Source: Parapristionchus giblindavisi
Lineage: Eukaryota > Nematoda > Chromadorea > Rhabditida > Diplogasteridae
Direction of reading: 5' to 3'
NCBI GenBank assembly: GCA_943737045.1
Contig: CALSFV010000482.1
Location: 36,949 to 100,948, forward strand
Length of the DNA stretch: 64,000 nucleotides
Below the pieces are notes generated by a model. That model was not told where the DNA came from and made no database searches. It was given only the letters and a program-made list of their open reading frames with translations. Below are positions 11,196-24,393 of this stretch, one piece after another. The translations under genes and the position numbers were made by a program. How positions within the stretch are numbered: position 1 is the first letter of the stretch; every line of letters starts with the position of its first letter.

Positions 11196-14100
11196 ATGCG
11201 TTTGGAAGCAGCGTTGGCGCTGCTTCCCTTCCTAATAGTCCTAGCGACAGGGCGGACTACGTCAATGAACGATGTAATGAGTTTTACTTAGATTCTTACA
11301 GTGTATTCTCAGAATTACGCGGTAGATTTTATCTTTTTCTTTAGATTATGGGTACAACCGACTACGCGATGATCATGCAAGAGCGATGTGTGCGATACAC
11401 CGAATTTAACGTTACATCCACCGAATGTCCGAAGTCACTGGCTATCATCAAGAAGTACGCAGTGCATAATTATTCTTCACCTGTCACTTGAATTTAGCAA
11501 GAGTACCTAAATCTGCATGTTTCACGTTACTTTGATTTAGGATCTCGAGTTCGTTGCTTGACTTATTTGGAACTATTTGTTTTTGATGTTGTGAAAGAAA
11601 TGTTTCTTATTCAGCATTCCTACCTACGATCGCCATTGTCAGGGTGCCGACACGGTCAGAATGCATCTTATCCGTGATGAGAACAATGTAATGAAGCCCC
11701 GTGTGCTCTACGTGTTCGAAAAGAAAGCGAGACAGGTGGAGGATTCATCTCTTATGTTCTATTCAAAAGAATGGAAAAGGAGAGAAAGCCTTCTTTTCTT
11801 TTCGTAATTTTTGATCAGCATATTCAAGTGAAACAAGCGCTGTCAACGATTTCTTTACACGGATGTTTATGAAACTACGAAAACAAGGATACTGGTTTAC
11901 AATCTCATTTCATCACATCCACTATCAGAACCGATTCTTTGGCACTTCTTCGGTTTCTGGCCACCCCCTCTCCTTACTCTCTCTCCTAATCATTTCGTAT
12001 AGTAAGTAACCTACCCGCGTCTCGGTTATGGTGATGAATTAGCGATCAACCGCATCATGAGTGATAGAATGATGAAATGAGAGTCTCCATTTCCCCCATA
12101 CTCTCTCATTCTAAGAAACCGAAGAAGTTCCGATTCTTTTCCAGATCGGGTACCACGTCGCCACGATTCAATTCAATGCTGATCCGATGGACTTTCCAAG
12201 TGGAGTCCACTCGCACGTCGGACCCGTACTCGCTGCGAGGCACGAAATAGTGAGGATACGAGCACATTTGATCTTTACGAATACGATCTTAAATTTCCAT
12301 GTTTTTGTTTTTCGAAAATTTCATAAAGTCATAGTCTATGTTTTGCGTCGTATAGCCATATATAAATTTTCGCTCTGGCAATCTGCCATTACCGCATCAC
12401 TAGGTCACTCATTAGAGATAGTGCCGCTGTCAACAGGAAGGGAGGCGGATGATAGAAGGAAATAGCGCCGAAATAGTTCATTATCTGATCATGAACAACA
12501 ACACCTATCTGATCATTTAATTATGAATCTTAAAATACCCTCCGAGGTCAGATAAATTTATTATTATTATTATTATCTTCCTCTTTTGCAGTTCGATACG
12601 ATCTTCGACACGAAATCCTCCATACTCTACATCATCGTGAGCATGCGCGGAGCGGGCGGCGAGTACGTACTGCGTCCTTTTATTTCTACTTTGAAACACG
12701 TTTGCTCCTGGTTTTCGTTTTCATTTTGAATTTTTAGCGCAAATAGGTGCACCTCCGTTTCTTCATTTCGCGCAGTTATGAGAGAAGAAAAAACGAAACG
12801 AAAAATATGCGAGATAGTGTGTGAAACGAACAGTTTTCGTTTTTTTTGCAACTTTTTCACATCTACCGAAACATCATAGGGCACATTATTAACTAACATA
12901 TATTTGTTTTATAATTTAGTTTTAATATGCAAGTAAACCTATAATAGTACTTCCATTTATATTACTTATTTAATTGGTCGATATTGCAGACATAGAAAAC
13001 TGATCACGGTTCGAGTGGGCGGTCTGTTTAGTAAGAATGGAGCAATCTCATTTACCACGATGGATAGAGAGTGCGTTTATTGATTCTTTAATCTTTTGTC
13101 TCATCAAGATGATTGGTAAACGGGAAATTAGCGTTAATAAACATTTTTTTGTTTATGAACATACATTGCCATACCCTCGTAATGCGAGGATTGACCCACT
13201 ATGTAAGTCCCATTTTAGGCCACTTGATACGAAAATAAGCTAAAAATGATGATTTTTAAGCGAAAATATCGCATTTTGTGAAACTACCCACCCTATTTCG
13301 AGAATTGACCCACTAAAAATATACGGCGAGGGTACCGAAAATGTATGGTTTATGAAGGTTTCAGTCATACATGCCCCTGGCGCTTGTGGTTTGCGCTAAT
13401 CCGCTGTATGACTATTTCCGACTGTGCTTGCAGTGTGCGATAAGTGCTTGATCTTCGTCGTGTCACATAAATGCCAAAATTAGGCTATATATGAGTTTAC
13501 TGATTTTTTGCATGTTACTGTAGTCACTTAGTGTAGCTTATTCGTTGGATTATTACTGTATATATTTTAGTTTATTATTTCCATTAATCATTTTATCCCA
13601 ACTAAGCATTACTTTTCTTTCTTTTAAAATTGTTAGCAGGCCTCGCTTGCGGCAATGTGTGGTGGTCTGACCTGGTGGATTCCCGCCACACCACTAGTTT
13701 ACAGTCGCAGCCTTCCTTGCTCAAACCGATTCTCTCATTACGCCGAAGCGGTTACGGTGATCATAGGTCGAATAGCTTGGTTATCGGTTTTCAAAACGCG
13801 GTCAGGTTTTTTTTTCGATTTTTAGCAAATTTGGCTCAAAATACGGTCAGGATTGGTTCTTTGTAACATACATTTCGGCCTGTGACGGTGATTCAGCAGC
13901 CCATTTGGTGCGGGGGCTTAATTAGCTTCATAGGTGGGCACGCTGGGGGAAAGGCTGTGCGCAAACCGGAGAATTGTAAGGCAAGGCTATGCGCATGACC
14001 ATTTTTGTTGCAGATTTGACTAAAAAATGCCAATTTTTGCGAGGCAAGGCTATGCGCAAGGTCCCGCAAGAGAAGGAAAGGCTGTGTGCAAAAATAATTC

Positions 14101-16105
14101 GTTTTCACGCGCCCACCTATGATTAGCTTAGACGGCTTAGATTAAAAGTATAATAATCTCAATTCAAGTGAGAAAATATTGATTGATTTTTTTATTTAAA
14201 AAAAAACAAGTAAAACAATAACTGTATTGTGCCAATTCAGAATCGCGGTGAACAAGGATATTCACAGCAGAAGACGCAGCTGGATTGAGGATCCCTACAG
14301 TGACTGGGTTTGTTTATTGATTTATTGGTTATTGATTAATCTTTGCTCTTTAGTATTTCTCATTTTTCCGAGATTTACCCTATTTTAATTATATGATTTG
14401 CCGAGATTATTTCTCGCTACAATAATCAGCTACAGTAAGCTACAGTAATCTCTCACTGATTGTCAGCTGTACTATCTGACGACGGAGAACGACACAACGA
14501 CGATCGTCCATCGGATCTCCATCCAGAAGGCCTACGCAGCCATCGTTGAGGGAATCGAAGGTACGGTAGTTGATCTTTGATCTTTGACCTCGTATTAATG
14601 CTTTCGTTGCACTGTGTGCCTTTCCATCGTGAACCTAGGGTGAATCGTGTACTACTGTAATTCTAATACAATAATCTAGCAGTGACTCGCATTAAAATGC
14701 CCTCTGTGGTGTTGGCAGCAGCTACACCTACACAGCTTGAAGCTGTTTTTTCCCCGCTGGATAGCCCGTTTAAAACAACAAAAAGTTTTCACAAAATGCA
14801 CCATGTAACTGCAGATTTGCAGTCCAGAGACAGAGACACACAGTTATCCTGAGCTACAGTAAGATCCAATTTCGTTGCAGGAGAGCGCGTCTTCCAGATC
14901 AATGACGAACTGAGACAGCTCATCTGGGCGCACAATGATGGATACATCACATCGACCAGGTGAGACAAATGGGTAGATCAATTGATCAGTAAATCAATGA
15001 ACCGAGTTCTAGCGGTTGAATCCCAGTGGATTTGGTCAATAGGTGCAAAGGGTAATGTCACACCGTCACTATTAGAGTGATAACGTCACATTCGGTATTG
15101 TCATAATCGATCAATAATGCGGTTTATCGATCAATAAAGCGGTTAAAATGGTTGTCATTTTCGGGGTTCAGTCCTCTGTGTCTCCTAGTTTGCAAACTTT
15201 GGAAGCACGACGGGTTGGAATACAACCTATCTTATTCACCGAATCGATAAAGCAATAAGATGATGCTGCTGTAACAATAGTAATGTGTGGATTAAGGGGA
15301 TTAAATTAATCAATAATTGGTAGATACGGTAGTCTTGTTGGATAAAGTAATTTGGTGATTTTCCAGTGGCACTCCGGCCTACCGTGGCTTCTACATCCGC
15401 CAGCATATTCCGAATGGATCGGTGAGCTGCTTTTCTTATTGTCTGGCAATTACTTAATGAATTTTTTAGTTATTATTATTATTATTATTATTATTAATAA
15501 CAATAATAAAATATAAATAATACAGGCTGGCAATCGGTGCAAGATGGACGTGAATCCGGCACGCAGAGACATCATCGTCCTGCATGGCTGGGACTATTGC
15601 GTGATCAGACACGGCCTGCACTACACCGTGCCCTGTGGCGCTGGTCCCACCACGACTGTTGCTCCACCCGTCAAGGATGATACGGTAGGTGGCGAGGGAG
15701 TTATTGATTGATTGTTCAAGAGGTAGCCGGGACCATCCTGGAATTTTGGTCGATTGACTGATGAATATACAATTTTTATTTTATTTTGGTGAGTGTACTG
15801 TAAGTGACCATTAGTGGTTGATTTATTTAATAAGTTTTATTATTTTGAGAAATGCGAAGTGGGAGGAGGAGGAGGTGGTGGCAACGACACGATATACATT
15901 GTACTCATTGTACTGTTGTCAGTGGTACGGTAGATTTTAACATTACATTATTTAATTATTGATTTTTAAAAATATCGATTTAAAATTTTTAAATATCGAT
16001 TGCAGACGACGCTCCTGCTGCTGATCTACGCGATCTGGTTGAGACGCAATCTGGACGATGCGGAGTACCCGGAGGAGAAGAGGCCTATCCAGTATGACAG
16101 AGATG

Positions 16106-16151
<46 letters not shown>

Positions 16152-16836
16152 TAATAATAATAATAATAATATTAATAATAATCGTATATGGTTAGCTTCT
16201 GGAAACATTCATATTGCGTGCTGCAAACAGCTTATTTAGCAAAAGTTACTCCGATAACGCCGGGGTTTTGCTCACGTATGATAATGAATGATACTATCGA
16301 TAATGAAAATCGTAATCGTAATAATTACAATAATAATGGTTTTAGAAAAAATTCCGTCAAATGTGGAATGGTGGATAGGTTACGGTGTTTATTAACTCTT
16401 TCCTGCATCACGTGAAAATCTACGATATAGTAAAATGGTGTTATTATGCAATCCGGCACGTAAGACAGGACGATGCATGTGCATAGGACACATGGAATGC
16501 CACATTACCGATTTTTTCACGTATAAAGTGATTTCGGAGAAAAAGATCAATAAACATACATTTTCATACCCTCACAGTGTGAGGATTGACCCACTATATT
16601 TGGCTCATTTTCAGGGTTGACCCACTATATAAAGCTCATTTTTATGTGAAAGATTACAATTTAAGCGAATATAACGATTTTTCCTAATCGACCCACTATA
16701 TAAAAATAATTCGGCGAGGGCACCGAAAATGTATGATCAATAAATCGATAAATCAATACTCTCCAGGTACTACCCGTCGAACAAGCCACTCGACTCGACC
16801 TTTGATATGTCGGTCGATCGATGGGATCAATACTAG
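11196..16836 (+). CDS. type I single-pass membrane protein (about 416 aa), family not recognised
   Basis: Fourteen exons in phase: 11196-11273, 11345-11454, 11615-11735, 12145-12249, 12592-12662, 12990-13070, 14241-14307, 14467-14560, 14881-14959, 15367-15421, 15526-15684, 15850-15924, 16006-16091, 16767-16836 (TAG). The ATG directly abuts an acceptor (gtttcag), suggesting trans-splicing. Residues 1-20 are a signal peptide (hydrophobic LALLPFLIVLAT core). The ectodomain carries N-glycosylation sequons (NVT, NDT) and scattered cysteines, with three near its end (RCKMD, YCV, PCG). A Thr/Pro stem and a Gly run precede one membrane helix (about 352-376, IYIVLIVLLSV then LLLLIYAIW) and a basic stop-transfer RR. 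The tail ends VDRWDQY. The exon-13 donor is ambiguous: using ATG|GTTAGC after 16190 keeps phase but adds a poly-Asn run (449 aa). Secreted or surface role inferred from topology only. Confidence 0.75.
11905..12135. repeat. nested inverted repeats in a membrane-protein gene intron
   Basis: AATCTCATTTCATCA (about 11908) recurs inverted at about 12071 (TGATGAAATGAGAG), and CACTTCTTCGGTTTCT (about 11944) recurs inverted at about 12115 (AGAAACCGAAGAAGTT). The intron (11736-12144) looks largely built from a decayed inverted-repeat element. Confidence 0.6.
13160..13347. mobile_element. MITE family A copy with 9-bp target duplication
   Basis: An intact copy flanked by GTTTATGAA on both sides (13151-13159, 13348-13356), in intron 6 of the membrane-protein gene. 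Confidence 0.85.
13370..13732. repeat. dispersed 360-bp repeat, copy 1
   Basis: Begins ATGCCCCTGGCGCTTGTGG and ends with CCGCCACACCA...TTTACAGTCGCAGCCTTCC. A second copy with the same order of motifs lies at 26774-27167. No coding potential is seen; the origin is unknown. Confidence 0.75.
13757..13858. repeat. dispersed repeat, copy 1
   Basis: The segment centred on GGTTTTCAAAACGCGGTCAG and TTTAGCAAATTTGGCTCAAA matches the reverse complement of 45690-45787, beside the fold-back element in patched intron 19. Confidence 0.7.
13929..14121. mobile_element. MITE family B copy 2
   Basis: Inverted relative to copy 1 and flanked by an exact 8-bp duplication ATTAGCTT (13921-13928, 14122-14129). It lies in intron 6 of the membrane-protein gene. 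Confidence 0.85.
16107..16183. repeat. (AAT)n microsatellite at an exon-intron border
   Basis: The tract begins 16 bases after the preferred exon-13 donor (after 16091) of the membrane-protein gene and stays in the same open frame. It would encode poly-Asn if the later donor (after 16190) is used. Confidence 0.9.
16555..16735. mobile_element. MITE family A copy with 9-bp target duplication
   Basis: Ends CATACATTTTCATACCCTCA and CACCGAAAATGTATG; ATCAATAAA on both sides (16546-16554, 16736-16744). It lies just upstream of the last exon of the membrane-protein gene. Confidence 0.85.
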
Positions 16837-17739
16837 ACGTCGTCTACCGTATATCAGGATCAATCAATCGACCTCGATTACAGTACTCTACAGATTATTG
16901 ATCGATTAGCATTTTGATATTGCCTACCGTATCCGCCATCAATCAATAATCGATCGCTTACCTTACTCGTTCGTTCATTCGTTTCCCTCCTGTGAATGTT
17001 TTCGCTTGCTCTCGGTCTCACATTTGTCTTTCTTTTCTTGATTTATCGATTTTCTCGATAATCAATTATGGATTTTTCTCGTTTCATTACTGATCTTCAC
17101 ACCCTGTTGCTATTGTATTTCACCGCTAATTCGATCTTTGGTCCTAAAAATCAATCAATATAAAGCCAGACCTACAGTACTCTTATTCTCTCTACTCTCT
17201 TGCGTTATGTTCCCGTTTCCTTTTCAAAGATGATAAATAAATAGTATCAGTATACTGTGTGCTTCATCGTACACTTGACCGAACCACAGTATCCCTTCTG
17301 TCAAGTATTTGTTGTGAAGATGGGGATTACGGTAGGGGCTTACACGCGGTCTCGCCTCCTTAACCCCCTTTGACCTATTATGCTCTAGTGTGCTGAGTAT
17401 TGTAAGGAAGAAGTGATTAGTGTAATATATAGTTTTGGAGTGTGAAGCACCTTCTAACAAGTCATTATCACTCGTACAATCGCGAAGCTGACACACGTTC
17501 TGCTCCAGCGATCATATTGCTGTAGTACTGTAGCTGTCGGATTCTGGATATGGTAGGGTTGGTTACGGTATTGTGGGTCCCAAAAGGGGGAGCCTAATGA
17601 AGTTTCCGGTATCTAAACCGTTAGTTATTCTCTTTCTCATTTCTCTTTCATTCTTCATCTCTCACTTTCCTTACTAAACGAGAGGGGGGAGGTGAGTGCT
17701 ACAATTCGGCCCTCTTCAGCTATCTCCCTCTTTCTCTAA

Positions 17740-17788
<49 letters not shown>

Positions 17789-18240
17789 ATCTCTCCTCCC
17801 TCTCTCTCTCTCTCCCATACCTTCATACCTGTTCCTAGTCCATACTCTCGTTCACCTAGCGAAGAAGAAGAAGAAGAAGAAATCTCTAGACTATTTTGTC
17901 TATTTCGTGCTCGCACCGAGTCGATTTTGTGACATCTCTCCCTCTCGAGATAGAGGAGGTAAAGGGAGAGGCAGAGAGAGAGAGATAGAGAGAGAGAACT
18001 GTTATGGTTCTCTCTTTGGAAGGAAGAGATATCCAGTATCCCCCATCTCCATCCAACCCGCACCATCCATGTTTCACCATCCCTTCATCTTCTCCCTCCT
18101 GAAAGAGATTTACGCGCACTCACTGTGATTTACTCTATGAATGATGTAGTCCTCCCTCCCTACAATCCCCTTGTTATTACCTCAAAATTCGGCTCATTAT
18201 CTCGATTATTATTTATTTTCGCCCCATTATTGTTTTGTCC
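16837..18240. other. 3' region of the membrane-protein gene and TC/GA-rich spacer
   Basis: The likely poly(A) signal of the upstream gene is AATAAA near 17233. A (TC)n block follows at 17738-17820, then (GAA)n near 17861-17880 and a GA block near 17970-18000. I see no coding exon; the open frames here are repeat-driven. Confidence 0.5.
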
Positions 18241-19721
18241 CTCCTGGATCGCGCTGATCCAGCGACCGGGTATTTAAGGGCCGAGTAGATCAGAGTTCGT
18301 CTATTTCCCGGCTCTGCGGTGAGCCGTTTTTAGTTCCCGGACGTGATGCGCTTCCTCTTTCTATCTCGCTCTCGCCCATTTCTCGTTCTCCCCGTACGAA
18401 GTTCTTTTTCTGTTCTCTTATTCTATATCAAATCTTGAAGAGAGAGAGAGAGAGATTATCTATGGCTCGTCCCATTGCTTGAGCCTCATCTTCCCATCTT
18501 TTTGATCGCTAGATCTAATTGAGGAATTATGAATGTCGTTATTTTCTCTATTTAATACATGAAAGTTAGGGTACATTTTTGAAAGATTATCGAACATAAA
18601 TTATGTATGCTGTATGTATGCGTTATTATTATGTTATTATTATTATATTATTATCTGTTATTATTATTATTAATATTATTATTATTATTATTATCTGTAT
18701 GCGTTATTATGTAAACATGTATGCTGTGTGCCGTTCAAAACTTATGAAAAGGAAAAGAAAAGTGAAAAAATTGTGGGTACAAAGGTACAAAGATCATTAT
18801 TACATTGTAAAGAGCCTCTTTTCGGAACTTTTTAGCGGAGTATAGTAGTGATTAAGAAAAGATTTGAATGATTGCACCTTACTGTTAGTGGAGAGGGTTA
18901 CTGTAATAGTCGGTTATCATTCATTCGTGGTCAATATCGGTTACACCTTCTACTCTTGTTTTGACAAAAAGTACCCCCTCCCTCCTCCTCTATTTTGTCT
19001 TTGACGCATTCTATAATCCTACTACGGTAGTGTGTTTGTATAGTTTGTTCGAGGCGGTTACGGAAGCGGTGAGTTCCTGAACCAAGTGGGTTACGGTAGC
19101 GGATCTGGGTTACGGTAACGGATCTGTTCATGAAGTTTTCCTGATCGGCAGATACGGTATGCATGCGTCATTCAGTAATGCTGATGAGCTTTATGGTGGA
19201 AATGAGTGCTTTTTTGTATAGGAACCATTCAGTCTTTCTATGGAAATGACTTTTATTCAATTCGGGATCTGCAGTGCAGAGAGAGAGAGGGAGAGGGAGA
19301 GAGAGATAGATGAATGATTTATGGGTAATCGAATGGATATCGAATGTATCTCTTTGGGTGGAGCACGCAGCTCGAAACGACTTTTTTATGATTTTTAGGG
19401 CATTATTTACCCAATTTTCGAAACACCTTAATTTTACAGGTTCACCCAACCCCCCCCCCCTTTCGGCTCCCATGTATGCATTCAACCGTGTTACATCCTC
19501 TAATGTACAATATGTTTTGTGCCATACATGATTGCCGAGGTTTTGGTAGTTTTTTTTACAAAAAATTGAATGCCCCCTGTAAAATTAATATTTCTTGACA
19601 ATGCCAACTGTCGTATGGAGATGTTTTTGTTTTGCAGAGAGTGAGAATAAATGTCATGATTGACTGTTGTACTCTATCGTCACTGCATACGTCTTCTGTA
19701 GTTTTGTTGGAGAGAGAGAGG

Positions 19722-19753
<32 letters not shown>

Positions 19754-20421
19754 AGGAGAGAGAGAGTTGTCTCGGTGACCAGACCTTAGACAGTAATGTT
19801 GTGATGACACAAAAGCTCACGACAACTGCAGAGAAAAGGCCGTTGGGAATAGACGCAAGAGGAGAGGTTTACTGTCGTTTCTGGCCTTTTTGTTATTCAT
19901 CAACAGACAGCATCAGCGCACATCAACACCATAAGTCTTATTATCAATTTTTTTAAATATCATTATTTAATGTTGACAGTAATGTGCATGCAAACTTATA
20001 TTTGTACCTTTTAATCTTTCTTTGGAAGCCTATTTTTTAAAATTCTGACAATGAGAGTGTTTCTATGATGAGCTGTCGTTCTGGATTCCATCTATGAGAT
20101 AGAATACAGCCTTTCGTTAGAAGCCTTTTTTTTAATTTTGAGATATATGTTGAGCTGTGGATTTCACCTATGAGACAGAATACTGTACACTGCTGAGTTC
20201 TGGCAGGATACTGAGAATGAGCTATAACTCTAAAGCCCATTGGTCTATTGCTCATCTCCCCTCCAACACCAAGAGAAGAGAATGAACTTTATCCCATCTT
20301 TACCCGTTCTTCAACTTCTTATTCATTCATCGTTCCTGCTTTTTTTTACCTGCTCGAGCTCATTCGTCTCTCTCTCTTTCTCTCTCTCTCCTCCTCCTCA
20401 TCCTCCTTCTCCTCTCTCTCC

Positions 20422-20475
<54 letters not shown>

Positions 20476-20930
20476 TCCCTCTCCCTCTCCCTCTCCCTCT
20501 ATCCGACTCATCACTCTTTTATTCCGGTAAATCCTTGAATGAAGCTGGGTCACATGCAGGCTACATAGGTGCACAAAAGTGCGTACTTGTCCTCTAACTG
20601 ATTAGTCATCATGCCAGACTTGTTCCGTATGTCAGTCAGTCTGTCACTATTAAGGTTCAGTCTTTCTGTTATCATGTCTATAACTTTGCTCGTCTGTCAC
20701 TTTCGTTTGTCATCGTGCACTTGTCCTCTACTCTACCTGATTAGTCATACCTTGCATTATGGTGCCTGTCTGTCATTATGTTCCTTTGTCTGCCAATGAG
20801 TCAGTCTGTATGTCTGTCTGTCAGTATATAGTTGTATGAGCTTTTCAGTTTGTCTGTCACTTTTACTTTTGTCAGTCAGTCTGTCATTATGTCAGTTTCT
20901 TTGTCCGTCTGTCAGTCTGTGTGTAACTTT
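18241..20930. other. gene-poor spacer
   Basis: Contains a GC-richer segment with TATTTAAG (about 18250-18420), a TTA-rich tract (18620-18700), GA tracts (19278-19308, 19711-19770), a TC tract (20365-20510) and a diffuse CTGTCA-rich stretch (20625-20930). No exon with convincing splice sites and codon structure was found on either strand. Confidence 0.4.
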
Positions 20931-21267
20931 GCCACGATCGATTGGGTGTATGAACCACGTTGATTAGTCTTGGTGCCGGCTTCACTGAAGAAGCGGTCAT
21001 TGAAAACTTGACAAAATTCAGAAACAATTTACGGAATGGTACGTTATGGTGTACTCTAATTGTGCCATCTGCGCTCTCTCACTTACGCGTACTCTCTCGC
21101 TTTTTCGGTCTACTTTTTTCCTATGGCAAGGCATACTATATTGGTCCATCTCTATCTGTCTAGTCCTCCTCAATAACAATGAAGACAGTAATAGTGAGAA
21201 GCCATATGCCGCGGTGGTTATCGCACCCATATGTGGGCTGCCCAATCCATCGCCCAGACACCTTCCT

Positions 21268-21413
21268 ACTCGCCGGTTCTACTCTCCGGTCCTACTCTCC
21301 GGTCCTACACTCCGGTCCTGCTCTCCGGTCCTACTCTCCGGTCCTACACTCCGGTCCTGCTCTCCGGTCCTACTCGCCGGTTCTACTCTCCGGTCCTACT
21401 CTCCGGTTTCATA
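21268..21413. repeat. 13-bp minisatellite
   Basis: About eleven units of TACTCTCCGGTCC with variants (TACACTCCGGTCC, TGCTCTCCGGTCC, TACTCGCCGGTTC). Because 13 is not a multiple of 3, all three frames are open and give 13-residue protein repeats, which explains the overlapping open frames here. Confidence 0.9.
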
Positions 21414-21549
21414 GAGACCGAAAACTATTGATTACCATCCCCCATGGTATGCTGCTCTCATGTATGATCTCATCCCCGTATACGATACGATGTCTGCGGC
21501 TTACGTGTGTGTCATTTATAGTGTGCTGGGTGTATATGACGGGCGATGC

Positions 21550-22175
21550 CCCCTGAAGGGGTGGTTTAGGGAGGGGAAGAGGGGGAGAGGAGAGAGGAGA
21601 GGTAGAGGAAGAGGGGAGGAGAGGCAGAGGGAGAGGGAGAGAGGTGAGGTAGATAGAGAGAATGAAAAGCTAGATTAGTTCTCCATTCAGCGCGTAGTAT
21701 TGTATTGTACTGGAGGTTGCTCCTATTTGTCGATTTCCTAGTTGTTTCTCACTATGTATCTGACGTATTATCCGGTGCATACCATAGATCTGCCCTTGAA
21801 CGCTAACCCCTGATTACGGTAGGACTCCTGATCAGTGGACGGCACGGTAATCTATCAGATTGTGGGTCCCGTTGAGATGGACGAGTGGTACGGTAGCGTG
21901 ACCTTATCGATTGATTGATTCACCGGTAGCGCAGAGGCCTATCACGGGCCAGTGAGCGCTTTGATGTATGGGCAGAGTTAGTGGGGGGAGGAGAGGGAGA
22001 GGGAGAGTTATAGAGAGAGAGGGAGGGAGGGGGAAGGGGAGGTAGAGGGAGAGAGAGAGAGGTGGAGGAGAAATCCGAGCCGGTTTATGCTTATTCAGTG
22101 CATGAAAGAGAGGAAGATCTGACCGGGCCTGACTATCCTACCCTCTCTCCCCTCCTCCTCCTCCTCCTCCTCCTC

Positions 22176-22206
<31 letters not shown>

Positions 22207-22240
22207 TCTCCCTCCCTTCCTCCGACTGAACATCTCCCCT
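21550..22240. repeat. GA-rich then CTC-rich low-complexity blocks
   Basis: Purine-rich blocks at 21570-21665 and 21983-22070 are followed by a pyrimidine-rich block at 22140-22222. No coding signal. Confidence 0.7.
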
Positions 22241-22358
22241 TGCCTCCAGGGCCTAATGTACAACTTTTCTGTGATTTGCACTTTTCGTTCGTTCTTATTT
22301 TATTCTTTACATTGTGGTTGTATAATCTTCCCATAGTTTGGGGTAGTTGGGGGCAGAG

Positions 22359-22551
22359 CATAGGTGGGCAAGCTGGGGGAAAGGCTGTGCGCAAACCGCA
22401 GAATTGTAAGGCTAGGCTATGCGCATGGCCATTTTTTTGCAGATTTCCCTAGAAATTTTCCAATTTTTGCGAGGCAAGGCTATGCGCAAGGTCCCGCAAG
22501 GGCAGGAAAGGCTGTGTGCAAAAAGATTTCGTTTTCACGCGCCCATCTATG
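22359..22551. mobile_element. MITE family B copy 3
   Basis: Flanked by an exact 8-bp duplication GGGCAGAG (22351-22358, 22552-22559); same orientation as copy 2. Confidence 0.85.
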
Positions 22552-22559
22552 GGGCAGAG

Positions 22560-23530
22560 TCTTGAGAGAGGGAGCCATCAGCCATCATAAAGAAATAGAT
22601 CATAATTAAAGATGCAAATGTTCTCTTGAAGTTAGATATCACTGAATCAAAAGTAGTTTGAAGTAAATAAAAATTGTAAATAGTAGAGGCGCGATTCACA
22701 GTATCGGCTATTATGTTCTATAATGTATATCACAATAGAGATTCACCTTCTAGAACCAATGGCCGAAATAGTGTTCCTCAAATTAGTATTGAGTACATTT
22801 GCATGACTTGTAAATTCATTATTTGCTCTTTCAATAGCTCCGCCATGTTGTTAATCGTGTTTCTGTTCGTGGTCACCAGCCATTTTTTGTGGCGCTGTTG
22901 TGGCTGAACTCAATCCGATTACCTCCCCATATCTGCCTCACCTCGTATCACTATGAATAATCCGTCATCTGTTGTATGGGTGGCGCCCATGTTCTCCAGA
23001 ACTACCACTATCATCACTGGTCTAGCAACGGTCGAGTCTCCCGCAGGACTTTGTGCGCCTCGAATAACGGGTCGTACCTTGGCCTTTTACCCATATTCCC
23101 ATGCACTGTTTCGCATAGTAATGCTTACACCAGCTTTGGAACTTTTGATTATGCAAATTATATTATATTGCTGTAAAATGTAGGTAGAAGTGATGTCGAT
23201 GAATTGATCACATATAAAGGTAAAAGGTAAAGAGGAATCTCGTTGTTCAAGGGACACGAAGAGATGCTAGGTCAGTGATAATCACACATAAACTACTAAC
23301 AAATATGAGAAAGGTATGGCTTCCCGGCCTGTCGCCAATATGTTTATTTAATTTAATTTATCTTACATTAAATAAATGTGACAGCAAGTGATAAATAAAT
23401 ATCGTGAATTTTTATGCTTGATGTTGTCGTGATTATCTCCCCCCCCCCTCTATTTCTCTAATCCTCTCTATATCAATCCGATAATAAGGAAATCGGCATA
23501 TCTCCTTGTTATCGCTCCTGTATTTGCTGT
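22560..23530. other. spacer without a recognised gene
   Basis: Contains a diverged copy (about 23015-23100) of the repeat seen near 25100 and 36590 (CCCGCAGGACTTxGTG, GCC..GAA.AACGGGT). Otherwise AT-rich unique DNA. Confidence 0.4.
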
Positions 23531-23536
23531 CGCACC

Positions 23537-23719
23537 CATACATTTTCATACCCTCACAGTGTGAGGATTGACCCACTACATACGGCTCATTTTCAGGGTA
23601 AACCCACTATATAAAGCTCATTTTTTATGTGAAAGATTACAATTTAAGCGAAAAATAACGATTTTTCTTAATCGACCCACTATATAAAAATAATTCGGTG
23701 AAGGCACCGAAAATGTATG
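23537..23719. mobile_element. MITE family A copy with 8-bp target duplication
   Basis: Termini CATACATTTTCATACCCTCA and GAAAATGTATG; GTCGCACC on both sides (23529-23536, 23720-23727). Confidence 0.85.
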
Positions 23720-23849
23720 GTCGCACCTATCACGGGTGTATCAAATAAATAAAAATCCTTCTTTCACCACCCTCTCCCCTCTCATCCAGGTCCTTGTCTA
23801 CACTCATCATCTCCGGTATGCATATGTATCCTATATCTATTCATCCCAT

Positions 23850-24012
23850 CCCTACTCTCTCTCTCCCTCTCTCTCTCTTTCTCTCTCTCCCTCTCTCTCT
23901 CTCTCCCCCCCCTCTCTCTCTCTCCTCTCACTCTCCTCTCTCTCTCTCTCTCTCCCTCTCTATCTCTCTCTCTCTCCATCTCTCTCTCCTCTCTCTCTCT
24001 CTCTCCCTCCTC
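23850..24012. repeat. (TC)n-rich tract
   Basis: About 160 bp of CT-rich sequence with CCCTCT interruptions on the plus strand. Confidence 0.9.
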
Positions 24013-24393
24013 TGATCTAACGAGTAGTCATGGTGTATTAGTACTCTGCGCACAATACATCGGAGTTGGGTGGTGTAGGGGAGGAGGTGTAAAGAATGTA
24101 ATAGATGAATATAGTTAATGGGGGAGGAGGAGGAGATAAAGAAGTTGACACTGTCTCAGCTTTGACAATGAGAGATGATCAGAGAGCGGACATTGTCTGA
24201 CAGAGAACATTGTAGAGAGAGAGAGAGATAGCGCGCAAAAGTGACGATCAGGGTACATAATGTTGCACCATACCGTAATTTTTTTAGAGAAGGTAGATCT
24301 AATGATGTAAAGTGTGGAGTGCGATGGGAGCATTATGATGACTATAGAGTATCATTTAAAGCGAGAAAATGGTGATGACTGCGTAATTGCAAT

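Noticed and set aside
21046..21556. Overlapping repeat-containing open frames (YSPVLLSGP type)
   Set aside because: All frames of a 13-bp minisatellite are open; no start or splice context.
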